Position numbers and translations under genes: made by a program. The notes beneath the pieces were generated by a model that was not told the origin of the DNA, did not search any database, and was given only the letters and a program-made list of their open reading frames with translations. Below are positions 1 through 8,666 of a DNA stretch of 64,000 bases, piece by piece (position 1 is the stretch's first letter; the number at the start of each line of letters is the position of its first letter). The DNA is from DATFVJ01 sp963727015 (lineage in GTDB: Bacteria > Actinomycetota > Actinomycetes > Streptosporangiales > Streptosporangiaceae), in NCBI GenBank assembly GCA_963727015.1, contig CAVSEV010000003.1:57533-121532 (forward strand). Direction: 5' to 3'.

Positions 1-1283
1 ACCGGCGATCCCGCCTCCTGGCAGACCACCCAGGCGAGGGCACCGTCCGGTAGCTGGCCGGCTGCCGGGTGCCGCGTGCCCGGCCCGGTTCGTTCGAAGA
101 GCCCGGCGGCGGTAGTCACCTGGTAGGGGTATTGGCATGACGGCAGAGGCGCGCTGTAGCCGGTGTTGGACGCAGTGCTGACGTAGTAGTCGGAGACGTA
201 CGTGCCGTCGGCGAGCTTGTCCCACACGCTCGTTGTGGCGACCGTAGCGCCGGGTGCCTGGCAGATCGCGGGCACTGTGGACCCGGGTGGGTAGGTCCTG
301 GCGATGGGGTAGGAGGTAGACGGCCCGGCGCGTGCGTTGATCCCGGCCGTCACCGGGTAGCCGTAGGCGACGGTAGCGACGGGCGCGTCGAGGTTGTCGC
401 TGTCGATGTCGATCGTGACGGCGCCGCGCGTTTCATTGTGGGGCCCACGGTACTGCTTGGCCCGCTGGTGAACCCCCCACCTGCCATCCGGGATGCCCGC
501 CCATCCGGTCAGCGACGGGTTCCCGTCCCAGCGGGCTACCCATAGCGCATCCGGACGCGAGTAGGACGCCGAAGTGTAGACGCTGGACAGATCCGGCGCG
601 CCGGAGCCGAGGTTGACGTAGACCCCGGCCAGGTAACCAAGCCGGTGCAGCTCATTGGTCCACCCCGACACGAACCTGAGGACGGTGACCCGGCAGGTCG
701 TATCGGTCGTCGCGTAGTTCTCGATGTCGTCGTAGATCGCGCTGCCGCTACGCATGCCCAGCGCCTTGGCGTTCGCCGCCGCGTCGTCGGCCGCGGCCGT
801 GCCCTGGCTCGCCGCCCCGGACGCTGCGATCTTCTGAGCGGCGCGCTTGATCGCCCGGGCCGGCAGTGCCCTGCTTCGCCCATTCCAGATGACGCAAGGC
901 GCCTGCAGGCCCACGTACACCGGGAGCAGCCGCCATCTCCTCTTCGACACCTCGGTGACCCAGTTCGCCGTTAACTGCGGCTGGCTGCAGGCGAGGTTGA
1001 CGCCGCCGATGTACACGCCGATGGCACGGTACGGCGACCGGCTCCACGACGTCATCGCCGCCAGTGACGGCGTCGTACAGGTGTCGAACGCGGGCCCGGA
1101 GTAAGGGGCCGTGGCCGCCCCGGCCGGGTAGGCGGCTGGCGTCGCTGGCTCGGCCGTGGCGGGCGAGGCTAGGGCCGGCGTGGGCGGCGTGACCAACGTG
1201 ACGAACGCGGCTGCGCCGCCAGCGACAACACCCAGCAGGCGGAGCTGCCGGCCAAGGGTGCGCACATGTTTACACCAGGTCAT
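1..1283 (-). CDS. Secreted DUF1906 glycoside-hydrolase-like protein, 3' end outside window
   Basis: An open minus-strand frame runs from an ATG at 1283 to the left edge without a stop, about 427 codons, so the C terminus is missing. Residues 1 to about 39 form a Sec-type signal peptide with a basic start, a hydrophobic stretch and an ALA-S cleavage site. The region from about residue 67 to 270 reads as the Rv2525c-like glycoside-hydrolase-like domain (DUF1906): it opens with FDTCTTPS and contains IGVYIGG, LLPVYVGLQ and an acidic YDDIENY strand. Two SH3-like repeats follow (INARAGPS and LFERTGPG mark their starts), the second cut by the edge. The likely role is an exported cell-wall-associated protein; the substrate is unknown. 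A GGGG run 8 bases before the ATG is a weak ribosome site. Domain assignment is from remembered family patterns. Confidence 0.8.
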   Translation of the reverse strand, partial: MTWCKHVRTLGRQLRLLGVVAGGAAAFVTLVTPPTPALASPATAEPATPAAYPAGAATAPYSGPAFDTCTTPSLAAMTSWSRSPYRAIGVYIGGVNLACSQPQLTANWVTEVSKRRWRLLPVYVGLQAPCVIWNGRSRALPARAIKRAAQKIAASGAASQGTAAADDAAANAKALGMRSGSAIYDDIENYATTDTTCRVTVLRFVSGWTNELHRLGYLAGVYVNLGSGAPDLSSVYTSASYSRPDALWVARWDGNPSLTGWAGIPDGRWGVHQRAKQYRGPHNETRGAVTIDIDSDNLDAPVATVAYGYPVTAGINARAGPSTSYPIARTYPPGSTVPAICQAPGATVATTSVWDKLADGTYVSDYYVSTASNTGYSAPLPSCQYPYQVTTAAGLFERTGPGTRHPAAGQLPDGALAWVVCQEAGSP

Positions 1284-1973
1284 CGAAAACCCCGTTTGTA
1301 TTGGCATGAGACACGCCGATCCATTCATTGGCGGGTAGGGAGGATTGGAACGTTCGGCTGCTCACGGAATGGCCGCCCCGGCGGCATTCGAGCTGACCCC
1401 GCTTTGGCGCAGGACGCTGCCGGTAGATATTCGCGCTACAGCAGGTCAAGGCGACAGCAGGCCAAGTCGTAAGTGTCTTTGAGATCGTGACGCAGATGCT
1501 GGCCGCGCCAGGCAGGCCACGAGCCGTCCCGGCCGCCTGGGCGCGGGTTGGCAGCCCATACGCGGCAGCCATTCCTGAGACATCAGGCGAACGCGGCGAA
1601 TCTGGCACAGATCGTATTGATCACTAACCAGGCGAGAAGATCAACGCGACACGCCGGCGGCCGCGATCTCAAACCGACCGCGGACGCCGGCAGCCGCGGT
1701 CTCAAACCGACCCGAGGCGCTTTCGGTGGGCACCCCCGTGGTGGCCACGGCTGCCGTCTGCGTCACCGGCCTGGTGCCGCCGACGGCAGCCCTGCTCGTC
1801 GCCCCCGCAGACGCGGCGGCGGTCAGCGAGCGGACGTGGGCACGGACGGCGTTCGGGCTCGCGGCGCGCGCCGCCGCTGGGCGGAGGGAGGTACCCGAAG
1901 GTCGCCGCCCGTTCAGGCCATCGGGGTCGCTTCCCTGGCCGCCCGGCCATCGGGGTCGCTCCCCAGGCTCGGG
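1284..1973. other. Intergenic region without a convincing gene
   Basis: About 690 bases. Open frames exist on both strands but none resembles a known family or has a good ribosome site. Two imperfect direct repeats are visible: GATCTCAAACCGACC at about 1669 and its near copy GGTCTCAAACCGACC at about 1698, and a pair containing CCATCGGGGTCGCT near 1918 and 1948. The stretch separates the DUF1906 gene from the end of the sigma-factor operon; both are transcribed leftward, so a promoter for the DUF1906 gene is expected here. Confidence 0.5.
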
Positions 1974-2429
1974 TTATACGGTTACCCATTCGGTGATAAA
2001 GCGTTCGGCGCCAACGCTGCAGTCCAAGCGCAGCGGCCCCCGCCCGGGAGGCGGGAACTCGAAGCAGCCGACATCGTCTGCCTGCGTCGTCGCTTGCGGG
2101 CCCGCAGCGGTCACCAAGGTGACCTCGCCAGGCCGCGGGGGGGTCAGCTGGCCTACGATCCCCGTCTCGTCGATCTCGATTTCCACCCTCAGCCGATCGC
2201 CGTGGAACGCCAGCGTGCGCGGCGCGCCCGGGCCACTGCTGCGCACACGCGCGGCATCGGACGGCTCGTAGGCGTCTGCGAGGCCAAGGACCTCAAGGTC
2301 GGCGTCCACCGTTCGCCACGTGTACGCGGCCTGGGCCGCGCGGATGATGCCTGCGCAAACGGGCAATTCGTGCAACGCGGCGCGCAGCTCGCGCAGCAGT
2401 TCATCGTCACTCCACCTCGGTGAGCTCAC
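1974..2429 (-). CDS. Small helical/beta protein encoded with an ECF sigma factor and CHAT module
   Basis: 151 residues, starting at a GTG with AAGGAGG 8 bases upstream. The start lies 23 bases inside the end of the sigma-factor gene, so the two are translationally coupled. The first 60 residues are helical and include the pattern AAQAAYTWRTVDADLEVL. From about residue 75 to the end the protein is beta-rich (TLAFHGDRLRVEIEIDE, IVGQLTPP, GCFEFPPP, GPLRLDC), like a small beta-sandwich. I recognise this as the conserved partner found beside actinobacterial ECF sigma factors near CHAT genes, but know no proven function. An anti-sigma or adaptor role is inference from coupling to the sigma factor. 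No membrane segment or zinc-binding anti-sigma motif is visible. Confidence 0.75.
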   Translation of the reverse strand: MSSPRWSDDELLRELRAALHELPVCAGIIRAAQAAYTWRTVDADLEVLGLADAYEPSDAARVRSSGPGAPRTLAFHGDRLRVEIEIDETGIVGQLTPPRPGEVTLVTAAGPQATTQADDVGCFEFPPPGRGPLRLDCSVGAERFITEWVTV

Positions 2430-3030
2430 GCCGGTGACCTCCTTCCCCCCCGTCGGCGGCACCAGTTGCCGCCAGGTATGCCCGCATTGCGCGGGTTCCC
2501 CGTAGCCTGTCAAGGCACCGCCGGAGAGTTGGGCCGATGCTCCCGATCGGCATCCCCAGCAGCTGGCTGATCTCGTGATAAGACCTCGGGGGGTCGGTGG
2601 CTCGCAGCTGCAGGAGCCATTGATCCCGTGCGGACAGCTCGCCCAACCCGTCGCGCAGTGCCTGGCGGAGCTCGGCCCGCAGGATGCCGGCATCGTGGTC
2701 CACTACGGTGCCCTCCTGGATGGCACCGTCCGCCTGCGGATCCACCGGCAGCACCCGCCGTCCCCGCCGTACCTGCCTGCTGCATTCGCGCTGGGTGGTT
2801 GTGGTTAACCAGCCCGGCAGGGCCTCCGGCTCGCGCAGGTTTGCCAGCTGCTCGACGAGCCGCAGCCAGACCGTCTGGCTGACGTCCTGCGCGTCCGCGG
2901 CGGTGAGCTGGTAGGTCCGGGTAACAGCCATCACGAGTGGCGAGAAGCGGCTCACCAGCTCGTTCCACGCTGCCTCATCTCCATTAGCGCTCGCCCGCAC
3001 TAACTGGCCGACTTCGGATACCTCCGCCAT
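2407..3030 (-). CDS. ECF-type RNA polymerase sigma factor (sigma-70 family)
   Basis: 207 residues. Region 2 spans about residues 20-90 (AWNELVSRFSPLV, DAQDVSQTVWLRLVE, PGWLTTTTQRECSRQ) and region 4 about 130-185 (LSARDQWLLQL, SYHEISQLLGMPIGSIGP, LRRCLDRLR). There is no region 1.1 or 3, as usual for ECF factors. I chose the ATG at 3030 because AGGAGG lies 8 bases upstream; a GTG at 3036 would be only 2 bases from it. The gene follows the S8 peptidase by 115 bases and overlaps the next gene by 23 bases, so the three form a probable operon. The sigma factor presumably controls expression of this protease module; its promoter cannot be read from the sequence. Confidence 0.92.
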   Translation of the reverse strand: MAEVSEVGQLVRASANGDEAAWNELVSRFSPLVMAVTRTYQLTAADAQDVSQTVWLRLVEQLANLREPEALPGWLTTTTQRECSRQVRRGRRVLPVDPQADGAIQEGTVVDHDAGILRAELRQALRDGLGELSARDQWLLQLRATDPPRSYHEISQLLGMPIGSIGPTLRRCLDRLRGTRAMRAYLAATGAADGGEGGHRRELTEVE

Positions 3031-3145
3031 GTGCACGTCCTCCTACCAAACGGCGGACCCGGCACGGCGAGCTCTTTGCTCTCTCGCCTGTGAATGCGGA
3101 GTACTGCCGGGCGCCGGTGATGCGCCACCAGAGATCCGGGATGGC

Positions 3146-4602
3146 TCAAATGCCCGGGAGTATCTTCAGCGCCTGGCCGAAATCCGGTGTCGGCCGACCC
3201 GCCGCCAGGAGCCTGCCCAGCGCCTCGCGGAGCGGGTATTGGTGTTTCTCACGCAGCCGGGCGAGAGCGCCCGTGATCTGCGGCGCGGCGAACGACGTGC
3301 CGCTCCAGGCAGCCCAGGCGTCCGGGCCGAAGTCGTGCGGCTCTGGATCCACCAGGACTGACTCGCGGCCTTGGACGTATGTCGAACGCAAGCCCTGCCC
3401 TATCGTCGAGCAGGTGACCCAGAAACCGCGGGTGGACCATGTCGACGGCAGCATGTCGGGCGCCAGGCCGGCGACAGACACCACCCGGCGGAACGCGGCC
3501 GGCCAGCAGGGGGTCGGGTCGCCGTAGTTGCCGGCCGCCGCGACGATGATTACCTGACGGCCCTCCCGGCGCTCCCATTCCCCGATCACGTCCAGCGCCG
3601 CTCGGATCGCAATGGGCGCAACGTTGTCCTGGGTCTGGCAGCCGAGGGAGAGATTGAGGATCTCGGCGCCCTCCTTGACGGCGCGGATCATCTCGCAGGC
3701 CACCCGCACCTCGCTGGCGATGCCGTCGCTGTCGACAGCCCGGTAGACCTTGATTTCCGCGTTTGGCGCGATTTGCTGGACGATCCCGGCGACGAACGTG
3801 CAGTGACCGGCAGCGAAGTCGAGATAACCGTCCCCTCCGGGCAGCGGGAACATATCGAGCGGGTCGATGTTGTCCCCGCGCGGGATGTCATTGAGCCACC
3901 CGTCGGAGCGGGTTTCAGCGGCGATTCCGGTGTCGATTATCGCCACTTTCGCCGGTGTTCCCGGGCCGGGATCGCGATGGTAAGAGCCGGTCGGCGGAGT
4001 CGGCAGCGGTCCGCCGATGGACTTGGTCACCGACGCGTTCGGGGTGATGTTGGCGGTTGATGCGGTATAGCCACGCGTCCGAAGGACCTTCGCGACGTCA
4101 GAAAGTTCTTGGGGCCCCATCTGCCGGTGAGTCAGGCGCACGACCCTGCCGTGCAGCTCGGCGCAGTCCACCTCGGTGGCTTCCATCTGCAGGGCGTCAA
4201 GGTACCGCTTGGCGGACCGGTCCGGGCTCCGCCCGCCAGCCGGCCGGGCCGGCCGTCGTAATCCTGTGCGGCGATAAGGATCTCACCGCGCACGAGCAGG
4301 GTGTCGAAGCCCACCGTGACCGGCAGGTCATCGAACTGGGTGATGTCATCATGCTGTGTGCCGTCGGCATGCTGTGTGCTGTCGGCATGCTGTGTGCTGT
4401 CGGCGCGCTGCTGCTCTGGCTGCCGCCGCCGCTGCAGCAACCTGAGCAGCTGGTGCCGGATGGCCGGCTCGTAGCGGCGCTGTGCAAGTTCGATGACCTG
4501 GTGTTGTAACCGCGCCTCAAGTTCGTCCCACGGCTTATGATCGGGCCGGACCGGGAAGTCACCATGGAACGGATCGCCCTTGTTTTCCTCGTCAAACGGC
4601 AT
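3146..4602 (-). CDS. S8 subtilisin-like serine peptidase of the CHAT module, apparent frameshift
   Basis: The catalytic part lies in one frame (3146 to about 4250) with all three subtilase residues visible: Asp in VAIIDTGI, His in GHCTFVAGI and Ser in SGTSFAAP. The N-terminal part starts at the ATG at 4602 (AGAAGG 12 bases upstream) in another frame and reads through GEILIAAQDYDG near 4253. The frames join if one base is added between about 4225 and 4253, giving GEILIAAQDYDG, a basic linker, then KRYLDALQMEATEVDC. The intact protein would have about 485 residues. No signal peptide is visible, so it should act in the cytoplasm. It carries a three-copy HADSTQ repeat. It diverges from the CHAT gene 80 bases away and leads the sigma-factor operon. 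The frameshift may be a sequencing error; otherwise only the 347-residue 3' open frame remains. Confidence 0.8.
4351..4404. repeat. 18-bp tandem repeat, 3 copies, inside the S8 gene
   Basis: Unit ATGCTGTGTGCCGTCGGC, three head-to-tail copies with one substitution between them. On the minus strand it encodes HADSTQ or HADGTQ repeats in the N-terminal part of the S8 peptidase. The length is a multiple of three, so copy-number change keeps the frame. Confidence 0.9.
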
Positions 4603-4682
4603 CGTTTCACCGATCCTTCTCACATGACGATAAAAGGTGGGAACCGTACGCCCGCGCGCCCGGCCAGGAAGCGGACCGCCTC

Positions 4683-7346
4683 TTGACTAGTACGGAGCCG
4701 CCGGGCGACCTCGTGATACGCGCACGGCGGGCACACGATGGCGTGGCGGTTGACCCAGACCGGTTCCGCGCTGCCGCCGAGGCGGTGCTCGCGGAGGCCA
4801 GGCGGGCTCGCGAGCCCGAGGCGCTGGCCCTTGCGCTGCGGGCGGTGGCTTGGGCAGAACGGGCCCGGCTGGACGACCGATCGGCTATCCGGCTACTCGA
4901 CGAGGCTTGCAGGATCGCGCGCCGCCATCATCTCGACGACACGCTAGCGGAGCTGCTGATGAGTCACGCTGCCGTCAGCCAGGAGCTGGGCCGGATGACA
5001 GCCGCGCGCCGTGCCCTGCGCGCCGCAGCTGTGCTTGTCACCGGCACGCGGACCTTGGACCTGGATTTCCACTGGGCCGTCCTGCTGCAAAACATGGGAC
5101 GGCTGACGGACGCCGCGGACCTGTACCACCGCGTACTGTCCGATCCGGCAGCCAGCGCGCGGCGCAAGGTGCAATGCGCGAACAACCTGGCGCTGATCGA
5201 GTCCCAGCAAGGCCGGTACGGCCCGGCGCTGCGGCGGCTGGGCGAGGCGCAGCAGGCAGCCGCTGAGATCGGCCCGGTACTTGTCGCCGTCGTTACCATG
5301 AGCCGGGCCTGGGTAACTGTGCAGTCCGGCCGTTTTGCGGAGGGCTTGCGCCTGTTCCAGGAGTCCGCAGGGGTTCATCGGGCCGCCGGCCTGCCGCTCG
5401 GCGAGCACTACATCGAGTACGCCGACGCCCTGATGGAGCTGCGGCTGCTGCCCGAAGCCGTCAGCGCCGCCCGCCGCGCCGTGGCGGAGTTCGCTGCCGC
5501 CGCAGTCCCCCTGATGGCGGCCGAGGCCCAGCTGCGTGTCGCCCAGCTCGCGTTGCTCGCCGGTGACTTCACCGAGGCGGTCGCCGCCTCGACAGCGGCG
5601 GCTGCCGCATTCCGGCGGCAGACCCGGGCGGCCTGGCGGGCCCGCACCCTTCTCGTGACGGCCGAGGCACGGCTGAGTTCCGGCACCGCCACCCTGGCCG
5701 ACCTAGCAGAGGCCCGCGCAGCGGCCAGGCGCCTGGGCGCGCTGGGCACGCCCTCGGCAGCGGTGCAGGGCTTCCTGGTGGTCGGCCGGCTGGCCGCCTC
5801 CCTCGGCCGGCGCCGCCAGGCCATCGCCGCATTTACCCGGGCAGGATCGCTGGCCCACGGAGCGCCAGTCCTGGTCAGGCTCCGGGGCCGGGTCTCGTGC
5901 GCACTGGCAGCCCAGCTGCGTCACCGTGACCGCGAGGCGCTGACGCAGTGCCGGCGCGGCCTCAGCGACCTCGCCAACCACCGCGACGGCCTCCCATCCG
6001 TGGAACTCCGGGCTCTCGCCTCGGGTCACGGCGCTGAGCTTGGCCACATCGGCCTGGACGTCGTCATCAGGGATGGCTCGCCTGCTCGCGTGCTGAACTG
6101 GATGGAGCGCAGCCGCGCGGCCGCCCTGCTTGCCGTCGAACCGCCAGAGTTCGACGTTATCCGTGCAGACCTGACGGCCCTGCGGGCCGTTCATGCCGAG
6201 CTGCGGGATAAGGGTACGCAGACGACCGGGCCGGCGAGCCCGTCGCATGCGCGCGAGCGGGCCGCCGTCAAGCAGGCGGAAATCGAGAACCGGATTCGGC
6301 AGGCCACCTGGCGGACGGGCTCGGTGGCGGAAACGTCGGCGGCTCCCGTGACCGTCGGTGCGCTGCGCGACCGCCTGGATGGGCGAGTCCTCATCGAGTA
6401 CGGGATGCACGGCGAGGACTTGGTGGCCGTGGTGATCCGGCCGCGCGGCAGCGGGATTGCCGCCCTTGGGCCGCTGCAGCCGGTCCGGGACCAGTTGCGT
6501 GCGTTCCTGTTCGCGTTGCGCCGCCTGGCCCAGCCCGGCGAGCGGCGGCACACTGACCTCGCCGGTGCGCGCGCGAGCGCGGATACGCGCATCCGCAGGC
6601 TCACCGGCCTGCTCCTGCAGCCCTTGGGCGTGACGGCCGACGCTGAACTCGTCATCGTTCCCGTGCGTGGCCTGCAGGGCGTGCCCTGGTCGGCACTGCA
6701 CGGCGGGCCGGTGTGCCTGGCGCCGTCGGCCACCTTCTGGGCCCGCTCCGCGGCGATGGCGCAGGCCAGGCCGCACTCCAGCGGCGTGAATGGCAACGTC
6801 GTCCTCGTAGCGGGCCCCGATCTGCCCGGGGCTGTCGCCGAAGTCCAGTCGCTGGCCCGCGTCCACCCGTCCGCAGCCCGCATCACGCCTCCCGCAAGTA
6901 CCGCCGAGGCGGTCGCGGGCGCGCTGGCCGATGCCGATCTGGCCCACCTCGCCTGCCACGGAACGCTGCGCGCGGATAACCCGATGTTCTCCTCGCTGCT
7001 GCTCAGCGACGGGCCGCTGACCGTGCAGGAACTTTACGCACGAGGCCTTGCGCCGCACCGGCTGGTCCTCGCCGCGTGCGAGTCGGGCAGCCTGGTCGGC
7101 TACGCGGGCGACGAGGTGCTCGGCTTCGTCAGCGCGCTGCTGGCCCGCGGCACCGCCGGCATTCTCGCCAGCTCTGCCGTCATCCCCGATGTCGAGGCGG
7201 TCGATTTGATGACCGCCGTGCACCGGCAGCTGGCGCGCGGCGCCACCGTCGCCCGCGCGCTACAGCAAGCCCGGGAGTCACAAGACACCGGCGACCCTGG
7301 AAGTTACGTGAACTGGTGCACGTTCAACGCCCACGGGGCTGCCTAA
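4683..7346 (+). CDS. TPR-repeat CHAT-domain caspase-like protease
   Basis: 887 residues. Residues 1 to about 480 are alanine-rich helical repeats of TPR type (for example RKVQCANNLALIESQQGRYG). The CHAT peptidase domain covers about 560-885 and shows the paired catalytic residues: His759 in HLACHGT and Cys799 in LAACESG, followed by DEVLGFVSALLARGTAG and a C-terminal YVNWCTF strand typical of the family. The start is a TTG with AGGAAG 11 bases upstream; a GTG at 4713 is an alternative. The protein lacks a signal peptide. It diverges from the S8 peptidase, sigma factor and beta-rich gene, and I infer one functional module. CHAT proteases are clan CD cysteine peptidases that cleave partner proteins in defence or death pathways (for example gasdermin or Csx30 processing elsewhere); the target here is unknown. 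Confidence 0.9.
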   Translation: MTSTEPPGDLVIRARRAHDGVAVDPDRFRAAAEAVLAEARRAREPEALALALRAVAWAERARLDDRSAIRLLDEACRIARRHHLDDTLAELLMSHAAVSQELGRMTAARRALRAAAVLVTGTRTLDLDFHWAVLLQNMGRLTDAADLYHRVLSDPAASARRKVQCANNLALIESQQGRYGPALRRLGEAQQAAAEIGPVLVAVVTMSRAWVTVQSGRFAEGLRLFQESAGVHRAAGLPLGEHYIEYADALMELRLLPEAVSAARRAVAEFAAAAVPLMAAEAQLRVAQLALLAGDFTEAVAASTAAAAAFRRQTRAAWRARTLLVTAEARLSSGTATLADLAEARAAARRLGALGTPSAAVQGFLVVGRLAASLGRRRQAIAAFTRAGSLAHGAPVLVRLRGRVSCALAAQLRHRDREALTQCRRGLSDLANHRDGLPSVELRALASGHGAELGHIGLDVVIRDGSPARVLNWMERSRAAALLAVEPPEFDVIRADLTALRAVHAELRDKGTQTTGPASPSHARERAAVKQAEIENRIRQATWRTGSVAETSAAPVTVGALRDRLDGRVLIEYGMHGEDLVAVVIRPRGSGIAALGPLQPVRDQLRAFLFALRRLAQPGERRHTDLAGARASADTRIRRLTGLLLQPLGVTADAELVIVPVRGLQGVPWSALHGGPVCLAPSATFWARSAAMAQARPHSSGVNGNVVLVAGPDLPGAVAEVQSLARVHPSAARITPPASTAEAVAGALADADLAHLACHGTLRADNPMFSSLLLSDGPLTVQELYARGLAPHRLVLAACESGSLVGYAGDEVLGFVSALLARGTAGILASSAVIPDVEAVDLMTAVHRQLARGATVARALQQARESQDTGDPGSYVNWCTFNAHGAA

Positions 7347-7527
7347 TACTCCAACCGGACTTCGTAATCTTCGTGCTTGCCTGGCTGTTGCGGGTCGTTC
7401 GATGTGAACAACGAACGTCACTCTAGATGGATATCGGCAATCGGATGGGCCTGACCGCTAAGCGGCACTGAGGCTCGACCATCGTGGCAGTGGCCGATCC
7501 GCTCTCGGCCAACGTTCCTTCTCGCTG

Positions 7528-7938
7528 CTAATGCATCGAGGGCGCGTAGGAGATGCCGATGATCGCACCCTCGCTCGACTGCAGTCGAGCGACGGTCTGT
7601 CCCCACGGCTCGGTACGTGCGTCATGGAGCAGCGTGAAGCCCTTCTCCTTCAACTCGTCCGCTCCGACCTGGACGGTCTCAGCGTCCGCGACCTCGAACT
7701 CTACGCTCGCCTGTGGCACCGGCCGCTCCACTGGCCAGTCAGGCGTGCCGAAGCACGCCTGCGAAGCCTGAGTCAGGGGCCAGACCCCGAAGGACTTGCA
7801 ACCGTCGATGTCTTCACTGTGCAGGTAGCCGTCACCTTCTGCGGTGAGCGCCAAGCCAAGCGCGTCCAGGTACAACCTTCGGCTGACGCTCGGGTCAGGG
7901 GTGATGACTGCGACGCTGGTGATGAACTGCACATCCAT
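7528..7938 (-). CDS. VOC (glyoxalase/bleomycin-resistance) family protein
   Basis: 136 residues, a single vicinal-oxygen-chelate domain: VAVITPDPSVSRRLYLDALG is the first beta-alpha unit, and ASVEFEVADAETVQ followed by WGQTVARLQSSEGAIIGISY the second. GGAGGT lies 6 bases before the ATG at 7938. Proteins of this size act as dimeric lyases, dioxygenases or binding proteins. The metal ligands are not clear: the usual N-terminal His is replaced by hydrophobic residues, so a binding or non-metal role is possible. It stands alone, convergent with the CHAT gene. Confidence 0.85.
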   Translation of the reverse strand: MDVQFITSVAVITPDPSVSRRLYLDALGLALTAEGDGYLHSEDIDGCKSFGVWPLTQASQACFGTPDWPVERPVPQASVEFEVADAETVQVGADELKEKGFTLLHDARTEPWGQTVARLQSSEGAIIGISYAPSMH

Positions 7939-8088
7939 GACGTCACCTCCGCGGTCATCATGAGTCGTTACAAACCATGATCATCAAGCGGTGGCCGTTC
8001 CGCGTCAAGCATCCCGCACCGCCCAGGTCGCGAAGTCCGGTTGGAGTACTAACCCGGGCTCCGCAGGGCATTGCTATTTGCCGCCGCA

Positions 8089-8274
8089 CTATTCGCCAGT
8101 ATGTACCCGAAGCGGATCCGTCTTCAAGAAACCAAGGGCGCAGGACAAGACGGTCGCCGTCGCTCCCGTCAGGGCTACCAGCGGCGAACCCTCGAACGTG
8201 TTTTCCACCTGGTAACAGCGGCATTGGTCACAAAAGAGCGTCGCGAGGGCGCTCCCGAGCGCGGCGGCGCTCAC
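8089..8274 (-). CDS. Possible small membrane (holin-like) protein or its relic
   Basis: A 61-residue minus-strand frame starting at a GTG; it extends upstream in frame to a stop at about 8316. It reads AKVSAAALGSALATL, then a cysteine-containing middle, then ALTGATATVLSCALGFLK and DPLR. This resembles short actinobacterial proteins with a starting AKV segment, one or two membrane helices and a GFLK-DPLR end. No ribosome site is visible and cysteines sit in the expected first helix, so it may be decayed. It is the only coding signal in the 730 bases between the VOC gene and the serine-hydrolase relic; the rest of that stretch shows nothing recognisable. Confidence 0.3.
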   Translation of the reverse strand: MSAAALGSALATLFCDQCRCYQVENTFEGSPLVALTGATATVLSCALGFLKTDPLRVHTGE

Positions 8275-8666
8275 CTTGGCGGAAACCCGGCGGCAGCCGT
8301 TATGCGTCTGGCGCGCCGAATGTCACAGGCATCGGCCAGTCCCTGACGGCGGCAAAAGTGCTGATTCGCGCACGGGACTACGCCCTCGCTGCCAGCCGCG
8401 ACCAGCCGGTGCCGCGAGCCGCGCGGCCACGTCCAGCCCGCCAAAGCCCGGCGGCTGGACGTCGGGACCGGGCCGGACGGAAAAGGTCACCGATTTTCCC
8501 TTTCATTATAGAGTGACCGCATTCTGCCCAGGCGCGATCAGAGAAATCCCTGCATCTGGCCCGGTAAGGGAGCGATCCTGCGACATTGCGGAGAACGCGG
8601 AAACTTCGGAGATAACTTTAAGCGTTATTGAACGGATCAATAAGCCACATCGGGCATCGTCACAAT

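Noticed and set aside
1548..2423. 291-codon plus-strand frame
   Set aside because: It lies opposite the sigma-linked gene and has no recognisable domain.
4225..4253. Programmed ribosomal frameshift in the S8 gene
   Set aside because: No slippery heptamer with a following pseudoknot was recognisable; a missing base or mutation is simpler.
5703..7223. 506-codon open frame antisense to the CHAT gene
   Set aside because: It is a shadow of codon bias in the CHAT gene; it has no family resemblance and no ribosome site.
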